Below, piece by piece: positions 6,693 through 13,617 of a DNA stretch of 14,598 nt. The position numbers and the translations under genes are program-made. This DNA is from Chryseobacterium gleum (lineage in GTDB: Bacteria > Bacteroidota > Bacteroidia > Flavobacteriales_D > Sanyastnellaceae), in the NCBI GenBank assembly GCA_945883885.1, contig CAMCYM010000016.1:1-14598 (forward strand), in the 5' to 3' direction. Under the pieces are notes generated by a model. The model saw nothing but the letters and a program-made list of their open reading frames with translations, made no database searches and was not told the DNA's origin. Within the stretch, counting starts at the first letter, position 1. Each line of letters starts with the position of its first letter.

Positions 6693-8642
6693 ATGGATCG
6701 CTTGTACACGCTGTTTTTAGGGGTCTTTTTTGCTGCGTCGGCCGGGGCCGCCGCAGCCCAAACCTGCACCCCCCTCACCGCCGCCCTCACCTGGCAGGGC
6801 AATTCCACGGCCCTCCTCACCGTTTCTGTCACCTCAAACGGGGCCATCGTCGTGCCGGTATTCACGGTTCCGTTCGCCGGTCCGGGCACCCTCAGTCCGG
6901 ACTTTTGTTTTGCCGACGGCTGCTACACCGTGACGGTCACTTCGAATGTCCCCTTGAACGGCGACCTGCTCGATGTGGAATTCGAAGGCGACGGGGTGGA
7001 CGCCACGTGGGTGTCGGACGGCCCGCAGCAGTGGGTCTTTGAAGTGTGCGTAGGGGGCGGTGGTTCCGATTGTCCCGATGCCATCGATTATGCAGCGGGC
7101 TCGGGCTGTGCGTGGGCCTTCGAGATCGGCGGTTTCGTCGCGGGGGAGGCGGTGGTTTGGGACTTCGGCGACGGCACGGTGGCGGAAGGCGGGCATTACG
7201 TCACCCACACCTTCCCGGGAAACGGGGTCTATGTCGTGACAGCGGAATACAGCTCGGACCTGTGTCCGGACGGGGTGGTGCTGACGACCGAGGTCGTGGT
7301 GGAGGGCTGTGCTGGGCCGCCGTGTGCGTTCCCGCTTGTCACAGAGGATGTGGGGTGCAATGTGTGGGAGGTGAGCCTGCTCGAGGTACCGGCGGCGGCG
7401 CAAGTGCTGTGGACGATGGCAGGTGCGGTGGTCGGGGACGGGACTTCGGTGGTCGTCGAGCCACTCTGGGATGTGATCATGGCCGACTGTGCGCCGGTTG
7501 TGGCGCAGGTGAGTGCCCCCGGATGCCCGACTCAAGCCATCACAGGACTGGTCTGCGAAGAGAGCTGTGTAGAGGAATGTGTGCTCGAGTTGACCTACAC
7601 GGTGTCCAACAGTTTTTTCTACTTGTTCACGGCTTCGGGCGTTCCGGAAGGGGCCGTGGTGCAGTGGTGGGTGGATGGAACCGCGGTCAGCGAGGGGCTG
7701 GAAACCACGTTCGAAATCGGATTTGACTTCAACCCCAACTGGACGGTGTGCGCCTCCTATGTATTCGGTGATTGTGCCGCAGAGGATTGCATTGCAAACG
7801 GAGAACCGGGCTGCGCGTTTGACGTGGTCAGCGAGCAGGTTTCCGAGGGCGTGTGGGTGTTTACCGCGGTGGGTCCGGGGGGAGTGGTATGGCCGGAGCC
7901 GGTGGACTGGGAGTTCGCTGGCGGTGGGTCGGCGAACGGCAACCCCGTCGCATGGACGTGGCCGGAACTTGAGGGCGTGGCGGAAGTGTGCGCGACGGCG
8001 GAAGCTTCTGCGAACTGTCCGAAAGGTGCAACGGCGTGCCTGACGGTCGAGTCCGCAGGTCTTCCCTGTGAGGAAGTGACCCTCATCCTGTCCGCTGCTG
8101 GAATCACGGCGACGGGATTTGGGATGTCGTTGACGTTCGAGGCGGACTGGTGGGGGATGCCCGTGGGGGGGTGGGAACTCGGCGAAACGCTGGAATGCGA
8201 GGCGGGATGGGCGGGCGACACCTTGACGTTTTGTCTGCCGGCGCTTTGCTTCTCGCTCGGCATCGAGGTGCCCGAAAGCGCGTGGGCAGGGCTCGGTGGG
8301 TTGGTCGGCGAGATTGCAAACGCACCTGTGGCGTGGTCGGCTGGCGTGCCGGCTTCGGCCTTCGGGGTGAATCCGCTGGCATGTTCAATGGCTGCACCGG
8401 CGGTTCCTGTGAATCCATGGGCGGCCTACCCGGTGCCCGCTTCGGATGCGGTCATGCTCAGTGGCGGTTCGACCGGACCGGTGGTTTGGACGGCGGTGGC
8501 GCTGTCTGGGCGGGTGGTGGCGCAAGGGGCGGGTACGGCACCGCTGACCCTGGACGTGTCCGGATGGACTCCCGGGGTGTACCACGTCACGGTGGCAAAT
8601 CACAGCGGGACGTTCGTGAAAAAGGTGGTCGTGGCCCGTTGA
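6693..8642 (+). CDS. Cysteine-rich PKD/Ig-like repeat protein with T9SS sorting domain
   Basis: A 649-residue exported protein of unknown function. The ATG at 6693 is chosen because a signal peptide begins there (MDRLYTLFLG, cleavage near AAAA-QTC at 22-23); the same frame is open further upstream into nbaC but has no signal sequence. The first clear module is PKD-like, with 'VVWDFGDGT' at 154-162 and 'HTFPGNGVYVVTAEY' at 172-186. Further modules have 'VLWTMAGA', 'VQWWVDGT' and 'VDWEFAGGG' at the equivalent strand. The protein has 27 cysteines, unusually many for T9SS cargo, and they recur in a similar pattern between modules, suggesting disulfide-stabilised domains outside the cell. Residues about 460-565 form an unrecognised domain. 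The end (about 575-649; 'YPVPASDAVML', 'GWTPGVYHVTVANHSG', 'KKVVVAR') is a T9SS sorting domain. Glue, adhesin or surface scaffold roles are plausible but unproven. Confidence 0.88.
   Translation: MDRLYTLFLGVFFAASAGAAAAQTCTPLTAALTWQGNSTALLTVSVTSNGAIVVPVFTVPFAGPGTLSPDFCFADGCYTVTVTSNVPLNGDLLDVEFEGDGVDATWVSDGPQQWVFEVCVGGGGSDCPDAIDYAAGSGCAWAFEIGGFVAGEAVVWDFGDGTVAEGGHYVTHTFPGNGVYVVTAEYSSDLCPDGVVLTTEVVVEGCAGPPCAFPLVTEDVGCNVWEVSLLEVPAAAQVLWTMAGAVVGDGTSVVVEPLWDVIMADCAPVVAQVSAPGCPTQAITGLVCEESCVEECVLELTYTVSNSFFYLFTASGVPEGAVVQWWVDGTAVSEGLETTFEIGFDFNPNWTVCASYVFGDCAAEDCIANGEPGCAFDVVSEQVSEGVWVFTAVGPGGVVWPEPVDWEFAGGGSANGNPVAWTWPELEGVAEVCATAEASANCPKGATACLTVESAGLPCEEVTLILSAAGITATGFGMSLTFEADWWGMPVGGWELGETLECEAGWAGDTLTFCLPALCFSLGIEVPESAWAGLGGLVGEIANAPVAWSAGVPASAFGVNPLACSMAAPAVPVNPWAAYPVPASDAVMLSGGSTGPVVWTAVALSGRVVAQGAGTAPLTLDVSGWTPGVYHVTVANHSGTFVKKVVVAR
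7071..8069 (+). repeat. Four tandem divergent ~80-residue Cys-containing PKD-like modules
   Basis: Protein-level repeats lie inside the preceding gene, at about residues 127-211, 211-292, 296-374 and 374-459. Each has a mid-module strand built on a W-x-x-x-G pattern (WDFGDG, WTMAGA, WWVDGT, WEFAGG). Modules 2-4 carry a cysteine cluster near their end, such as 'CATAEASANCPKGATAC' and 'CASYVFGDCAAEDC'. DNA-level similarity is low, so these are old, diverged repeats. Module borders are by eye. Confidence 0.6.
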
Positions 8643-8649
8643 GGTTTGC

Positions 8650-8657
8650 TAACTTCG
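8650..8657 (+). promoter_or_regulatory. -7 box upstream of the DUF2723 gene
   Basis: TAACTTCG matches TAnnTTTG with one mismatch and lies six bases before ATG 8664, seven bases after the stop of the PKD-repeat gene. It has the same form and spacing as the box at 4008-4015. It supports ATG 8664 over the upstream in-frame TTG at 8646. No convincing -33 TTG is visible at the usual spacing. Confidence 0.45.
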
Positions 8658-8663
8658 CCCGGC

Positions 8664-11600
8664 ATGTCATTTCGTACCCTGAACCTTGCCACCGGATGGG
8701 CCATTTGGGCCTTGGCCACGGTGGTGTACATCCTTACGCTCGAACCCACGGCGAGCTTCTGGGACTGCGGTGAATTCATCGCTTCGGCCTACAAACTCGA
8801 AGTAGGTCACCCGCCGGGGGCACCGTTGTTCATGTTGCTGGCGCGGCTGCTGATGATCTTCGGTTCGCCGGAGAACGCGGCGTGGCTGGCGAACATGATG
8901 TCCGCGCTTGCAAGCTCGTTTACCATCCTATTCCTGTTCTGGACCATTACGCACCTTGCGCGGCGGTTTACGGGACACGGGGGACAGGATCCGACCGGGG
9001 CGGCTGTGTGGGGAATTCTCGGGTCGGGGGCCATCGGCGCATTGGCGTACACCTTCAGCGATACGTTCTGGTTCAGCGCGGTGGAAGGCGAGGTCTATGC
9101 CCTGTCTTCGCTGTTTACGGCCCTCGTTTTCTGGGCTATTTTGAAGTGGGAAAATGTCGCAGACGAGCCGGGGCACGCGAAGTGGTTGCTGGTCATTGCC
9201 TACCTGATGGGTCTGTCCATCGGGGTCCACTTGCTGAACTTGCTCGCCATCCCGGCCATCGGACTGGTGGTCTATTTCCGCAAGTACACCTTCTCATGGA
9301 AGGGCCTGTTCCTGGCCCTTGCGGCCTCCGGTGCGGTGCTCGTGGTGGTCCAGGAAGGCATCATCAAAGGGGTGGTGCAGCTTGCTGGGAAGTTTGAGCT
9401 CTTCTTCGTGAACAGCATGGGCATGCCTTTCAACACGGGCGTACTCGTGTATGCGCTGCTGGTACTTTCTGTGGTGGGTGCGGGGATTTGGTGGAGCCAG
9501 CGCACGCAGCGGTGGACCCTGAGCACGGTGTTCCTCTCGGTGGCCCTGCTGCTCTTGGGCTATTCCTCGTTCGCGGTCATCGTCATCCGCTCGGCGGCGA
9601 ATCCGCCGATGGACGAGAACAACCCGGAGAATCTCTTTGCCCTGCTTTCGTACCTCAACCGCGAACAGTATGGAGACCGACCCTTGTCGCAGGGCCAGTT
9701 CTGGGATTCGCCGACGGCCGAAGACCAGCCGTATTCGGATGGGAAGTCGACATGGGTGAAGAGTTTTAGCGTCTTCGAGAAGAAAGGCATTCAGGAAGTA
9801 CGCTTGAAGTCTTTCCGGGAGCGCGAACGGGCGGAGGCGTTCATTGCAGAAGGCGGAAACCGCGTGATGAAGGAAGAGTATGTGGACAGTGGAGAGAAGA
9901 AGAATGCGGTCCCGAATTTCGACCCGGAGTACACGATGGTGTTCCCGCGGATGTACAGCGACACGGAGCCTCACATCGAGGAGTACATGCGGTGGAGCAA
10001 CTACAAGAATTTCAACCTCAAGACGACGTACAAGAGTCCGCTGGCAGACGGGGAGCTGAGTGAATCGGAGCTCTCGTCGCACATCGAACTCGATTTCCTC
10101 GGAGCGGGCAAGCCCGCAGCGGAGTTGACGAAGGATTTCAACGCCCTCTTTCGTTTGAACGGCGCCCGGTTCACGGACAACTTTGAGGTAGAGTCGGACT
10201 CCACGCTGCTGGTGCGCAACCCGCAGACGGGCCAAATGCAACGGGCGCCCTTGTCGAGCCTTGAGCTTCGGCCTACCATTGTACAGATCATGGTGGGTGC
10301 CTTGTCGGAAGGCGCAAAGGAAGGGGAAGGGTATGCCCAAGGCCTTCGCTCCCAAAAGAATGAGCTCGAAGCGGCCCTGCGGCAGGCCATCGCCATGGCA
10401 AATGCGGGCAATGAAGAAGCGCGCAGCGAGGCCCTGCAACTCCAGCAGCTGCTCAACCGGGTGTTGAAAGAGTCCATGCCCACCCAGCAGGAAAACCTCC
10501 GGTTCTTCACGGATTACCAAATGGGGTGGATGTACTTCCGCTACTTCCTCTGGAATTTCGTCGGACGCCAAAACGACATCCAAGGCCACGGCGATTTCCT
10601 CCACGGAAACTGGGTGAGCGGAGTCGATGCGATCGATGCAGCCCGACTCGGAAATCGCGCAGAACTCACGGACGAGATGCGTGCAGACCGGGGCCTCAAC
10701 GCGTTCTACTTCTTGCCGCTCATCTTCGGCCTTATCGGACTGGTGTTCCACTTCGTGCGCGATCCGAAGCAATTCACGGTGGTGATGTCGCTCTTCGTGC
10801 TCACCGGGGTGGCCATCGTGGTGTACTTGAACCAGTACCCGCTTCAGCCGCGCGAACGGGACTATGCCTACGTGGGCTCGTTCTATGCGTTTGCGATTTG
10901 GGTAGGCCTCGGCGTCTACGCCTTGGTCGAAGCCGCGCGGTCCATGGACGCAAAAGACCTCGGACGCGTGGTCGCCGGTTCCCTCGGCACCGGCGCGGTA
11001 CTCTGGGGAGCTGGTGCGGTGCTCGGTGGAGGCGGGGCGCTCGGGATGTCGGCCCTCTTTGTAGGTGCCGTTGCGGCTGCATTGTTTGCCCTCGCCTATG
11101 CGGTGGGGCAGGTGGACAAGAAGGGGCCCGTGGCCGGTGCGCTGCTTGTAGGCGTGTCCTTGATCGTTCCCGCTGTGATGGCCGCAGACGGCTGGGACGA
11201 CCACGACCGCTCGCACCGCCGGACCGCAGTGGACTTTGCAAAAAACTACCTCGACTCGCTCGAGCCGAATGCCATCCTCTTCACGAACGGGGACAATGAC
11301 ACCTTCCCGCTGTGGTACGTGCAGGAAGTAGAAGGCTACCGGACGGATGTGCGGATTTGCAATTTGAGCTTGCTCAACACCGACTGGTATGTGGACCAAA
11401 TGAAGAAGCGGACCTACGAAAGTGCCCCGCTTCCCATTTCCATGGACGAGGAAAAGTACCGTCAGGGCACCCGCGATGTGGTGTTGCTCGAGCGCACGGC
11501 TCCCGGAGGACCGGAGTCGGTCAACCTCCACGAGGCCCTCAAAGTGGCCTTGGACGATGCGGACGTGCAGGATTACGGCCGTGGAAAGACCTATGCCTAC

Positions 11601-12533
11601 CTGCCGGGTTCGCAGTTCACCTTGCCGGTGGACCGGTCGCAGGTCCAGAAATTGGGCTTCCTCAACGAAGAGGATTGGGCGTACTTCACCGATACGATGA
11701 CCTGGACCATCGACGATGAATCGGGCAACCCGCGGCAGTACATCCTGAAGGGCCAGCTCGCGCTCCTCGACATGATTGCCACGAACAACTGGGAACGCCC
11801 CATCTACTTTGCGGTCACGACCGGTCCCGATGCGTACATCGGACTGGAAGACCACTTCCGGCTCGAGGGGCTTGCCTACCGGCTGGTCCCTGTGAAGTAC
11901 CCGCCGTCGGATAACCCAAATGCCTTGGGCGGGGTAGCGCGAGACAAGATGTACCGCAGCGTCATGGAGCAATGGCACTGGGGCAACATGGAGCGGACAG
12001 AGGGCCGTGGGGTGTATTTGGACGAGAACAACCGGCGGATGGTGACGAACCTGCGTCTGCAAATCTCGAACCTCGCGGGGGCCTTCATGGACGCAGGAGA
12101 TGGCGCGCGTGCGGTGGATGTGCTTGAGAAACTGCTTTCGGTAACTCCGGTTTCGAATGTGCCGTATTCGCGCGTCGTGCTGCCGATCCAGGAACAGCTC
12201 AGTGAGTTGACCTGCACGGACACCTCGAAGGCGAAGTACTCGGCGGGCATGTCGAAGGAAAAGCTCGCACGGGCCACTGAGTTGCACGAGTCGCTTTCCC
12301 GCGGGCTCATTGAGCAGCAAGTCCAAATGATGCAGTACCTGGCATCCCTCGACGGGGAGTATGCCGCCGCTGCTGCGCGCGAGCAAAGTCTGGCGACGCA
12401 GATGGCGGACCGCATCCTGCAGGTTCTCCGTGTCTACCACCCGAATTCAGCATTGTTCAAGGAGCTCGAAGCGCAGGTCAACGAAGCGCGGCAAGCGCTC
12501 GAGGGCCGAGATGCGATGAGCAGTTCACGGTGA
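8664..12533 (+). CDS. DUF2723 GT-C-like membrane glycosyltransferase, unusually long
   Basis: A 1289-residue polytopic inner-membrane protein of the DUF2723 family, annotated as protein O-mannosyltransferase-like. Such enzymes would use a lipid-linked sugar to modify proteins on the periplasmic side; activity of this one is inferred. The first loop after helix 1 has the GT-C-type acidic pair in 'FWDCGEFIASA' (Asp34, Glu37), followed by 'GHPPGAPLF' and 'VEGEVYALSS' (about 140-149). Many membrane segments fill residues 8-320. A soluble region follows with 'QYGDRPL' and 'PRMYSDTEPH', then 'WMYFRYFLWNFVGRQNDIQGHG', more helices (about 680-835, with 'YPLQPRERDYAYVGS' between them) and a soluble C-terminal domain starting with 'NAILFTNGDNDTFPLWY' (about 869-885). 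An insert of roughly 155 residues (about 452-608), partly coiled-coil-like, separates blocks I expect closer together. ATG 8664 is chosen over TTG 8646. The stop overlaps purN (GTGA). Confidence 0.9.
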   Translation: MSFRTLNLATGWAIWALATVVYILTLEPTASFWDCGEFIASAYKLEVGHPPGAPLFMLLARLLMIFGSPENAAWLANMMSALASSFTILFLFWTITHLARRFTGHGGQDPTGAAVWGILGSGAIGALAYTFSDTFWFSAVEGEVYALSSLFTALVFWAILKWENVADEPGHAKWLLVIAYLMGLSIGVHLLNLLAIPAIGLVVYFRKYTFSWKGLFLALAASGAVLVVVQEGIIKGVVQLAGKFELFFVNSMGMPFNTGVLVYALLVLSVVGAGIWWSQRTQRWTLSTVFLSVALLLLGYSSFAVIVIRSAANPPMDENNPENLFALLSYLNREQYGDRPLSQGQFWDSPTAEDQPYSDGKSTWVKSFSVFEKKGIQEVRLKSFRERERAEAFIAEGGNRVMKEEYVDSGEKKNAVPNFDPEYTMVFPRMYSDTEPHIEEYMRWSNYKNFNLKTTYKSPLADGELSESELSSHIELDFLGAGKPAAELTKDFNALFRLNGARFTDNFEVESDSTLLVRNPQTGQMQRAPLSSLELRPTIVQIMVGALSEGAKEGEGYAQGLRSQKNELEAALRQAIAMANAGNEEARSEALQLQQLLNRVLKESMPTQQENLRFFTDYQMGWMYFRYFLWNFVGRQNDIQGHGDFLHGNWVSGVDAIDAARLGNRAELTDEMRADRGLNAFYFLPLIFGLIGLVFHFVRDPKQFTVVMSLFVLTGVAIVVYLNQYPLQPRERDYAYVGSFYAFAIWVGLGVYALVEAARSMDAKDLGRVVAGSLGTGAVLWGAGAVLGGGGALGMSALFVGAVAAALFALAYAVGQVDKKGPVAGALLVGVSLIVPAVMAADGWDDHDRSHRRTAVDFAKNYLDSLEPNAILFTNGDNDTFPLWYVQEVEGYRTDVRICNLSLLNTDWYVDQMKKRTYESAPLPISMDEEKYRQGTRDVVLLERTAPGGPESVNLHEALKVALDDADVQDYGRGKTYAYLPGSQFTLPVDRSQVQKLGFLNEEDWAYFTDTMTWTIDDESGNPRQYILKGQLALLDMIATNNWERPIYFAVTTGPDAYIGLEDHFRLEGLAYRLVPVKYPPSDNPNALGGVARDKMYRSVMEQWHWGNMERTEGRGVYLDENNRRMVTNLRLQISNLAGAFMDAGDGARAVDVLEKLLSVTPVSNVPYSRVVLPIQEQLSELTCTDTSKAKYSAGMSKEKLARATELHESLSRGLIEQQVQMMQYLASLDGEYAAAAAREQSLATQMADRILQVLRVYHPNSALFKELEAQVNEARQALEGRDAMSSSR

Positions 12534-13132
12534 GCGCTGCGCGGGTGAAGCTGGCGATTCTGGCGTCGGGTTCGGGCTCGAACGCAGAGGTATTGTGCCG
12601 GCACTTCGCGGCTTCCCCCGTGGCAGAAATTGCCGTCGTCGGGTGCAACCGACCGGAAGTGCGCGCAGGTGTCTATGGGAGGCTGCGTCCGCTGGGAATC
12701 GAGGTCGAACGCATTCAGGCGTCGGAACTCGCCGACGGCACGTTGGGACACCGGTGGAAGCAAGGGGGCGTGCATGGCGTGGTCCTGGCTGGATTTCTGC
12801 TGCACGTGCCCGATGCCTTCCTCTCCCAGTTTCCGGGCCGCGTGCTCAACATCCACCCCGCCTTGCTCCCGGATTTCGGGGGCCAAGGGATGTACGGGAT
12901 GCATGTGCATGAGGCGGTGCATGCCGCGGTTCAGCGGGAAGGTTTGCGGGAAAGTGGGATGACGGTGCACCGGGTGAATGGGGAGTACGACCGCGGCGAA
13001 ATCCTCTTCCAGGCCCGGACGCCACTCACGCCCACGGACACGCCCGATGCCATCGCGGCCAAGGTGCTGGAACTCGAACACGCTCATTATCCGACAGCCG
13101 TCGAACGCGAAGTGGCCACATGGCGCATGTAA
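12530..13132 (+). CDS. purN: Phosphoribosylglycinamide formyltransferase
   Basis: This enzyme transfers a formyl group from 10-formyl-tetrahydrofolate to glycinamide ribonucleotide, the third step of purine synthesis, in the cytoplasm. It has 200 residues, normal for PurN. The phosphate-binding GSGSN lies at 14-18 in 'ILASGSGSN'. The catalytic Asn107 and His109 lie in 'NIHPALLP'. 'GGQGMYGMHVHEAV' (117-130) is the Bacteroidota-like form of the folate-site loop, and the catalytic aspartate is Asp154 in 'YDRGEILFQ'. The start is a GTG that shares GTGA with the stop of the DUF2723 gene. No promoter or ribosome-binding site is visible, so expression probably depends on the upstream gene. It also overlaps rnhA by 13 nt. 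Confidence 0.95.
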   Translation: MSAARVKLAILASGSGSNAEVLCRHFAASPVAEIAVVGCNRPEVRAGVYGRLRPLGIEVERIQASELADGTLGHRWKQGGVHGVVLAGFLLHVPDAFLSQFPGRVLNIHPALLPDFGGQGMYGMHVHEAVHAAVQREGLRESGMTVHRVNGEYDRGEILFQARTPLTPTDTPDAIAAKVLELEHAHYPTAVEREVATWRM

Positions 13133-13581
13133 TCTTGTACACGGACGGGGCGGCGAGCGGCAATCCGGGACCTGGCGGGTACGGCGTGTTGCTTCAGTTT
13201 GGTCCGCACGAGAAGGAAATCAGCCAGGGCTACAGGCTCACGACGAACAACCGCATGGAGTTGCTTGCGGTGATCGTGGGCCTCGAAGCGTTGACGAAGG
13301 ACGGGCTCGAGGTGCATGTCTACTCCGATTCGAAGTACGTCGTGGACGCGATCAACAAGGGCTGGGTGAGGAAGTGGCGGAAAGTCGGGTACAAGGACAA
13401 GAAGAACCCCGACCTGTGGGAACGGCTGCTCAAGGTGCACGACCGGCACCGGGTGACGTTCCATTGGGTGCGCGGGCACAACGGCGATCCACGCAACGAG
13501 CGCGTGGATGTGTTAGCGGTCAATGCATACCGCCAGGGACGGCTGCTCGTGGACGCCGCTTACGAATCCACGGCCCGGTAA
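13120..13581 (+). CDS. rnhA: Ribonuclease HI
   Basis: This cytoplasmic nuclease cuts the RNA strand of RNA-DNA hybrids, for example at primers and R-loops. It has 153 residues, typical of type 1 RNase H. The four metal-binding acidic residues are Asp9 ('YTDGAASGNPGPGGYG'), Glu47 ('TTNNRMEL'), Asp70 ('YSDSKYVVDAI') and Asp130 ('NERVDVLA'), with the catalytic histidine His120 in 'WVRGHNG'. The basic handle region is present ('KGWVRKWRKVGYKDKK'). The ATG lies inside the end of purN, a 13-nt out-of-frame overlap, so translation is probably coupled. It is the last gene of the DUF2723-purN-rnhA run. Confidence 0.97.
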   Translation: MAHVILYTDGAASGNPGPGGYGVLLQFGPHEKEISQGYRLTTNNRMELLAVIVGLEALTKDGLEVHVYSDSKYVVDAINKGWVRKWRKVGYKDKKNPDLWERLLKVHDRHRVTFHWVRGHNGDPRNERVDVLAVNAYRQGRLLVDAAYESTAR

Positions 13582-13587
13582 CGGCGC

Positions 13588-13601
13588 GGGCGGACTCGCC
13601 C
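13588..13601 (+). terminator. Short hairpin after rnhA, doubtful terminator
   Basis: GGGCG and CGCCC form a five-pair stem around the loop GACT in the 36-nt gap after rnhA. No T run follows; the downstream bases are CCCCG and then the -7 box of the next gene. It could pause or mark the end of the upstream unit, or it may simply reflect GC-rich sequence. Confidence 0.28.
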
Positions 13602-13605
13602 CCCG

Positions 13606-13613
13606 TATCTTTG
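13606..13613 (+). promoter_or_regulatory. Consensus Bacteroidota -7 box upstream of the acyl-CoA dehydrogenase
   Basis: TATCTTTG is an exact match to TAnnTTTG, four bases before ATG 13618. This is the best promoter-like element in the window. It implies that transcription starts at or beside the start codon, giving a leaderless mRNA separate from the DUF2723-purN-rnhA unit. No -33 TTG is visible in the GC-rich sequence upstream. Confidence 0.65.
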
Positions 13614-13617
13614 TACC

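Noticed and set aside
8646..8663. TTG at 8646 as the DUF2723 start
   Set aside because: It precedes the -7-like box. ATG 8664 begins directly before the first membrane helix.
9294..12440. A minus-strand open frame of about 1048 codons across the DUF2723 gene
   Set aside because: It is the antisense shadow of a strongly supported gene. In GC-rich DNA the codon use of the sense strand leaves few stops on the opposite strand. The translation is Arg/His/Val-rich without domains or a signal peptide.
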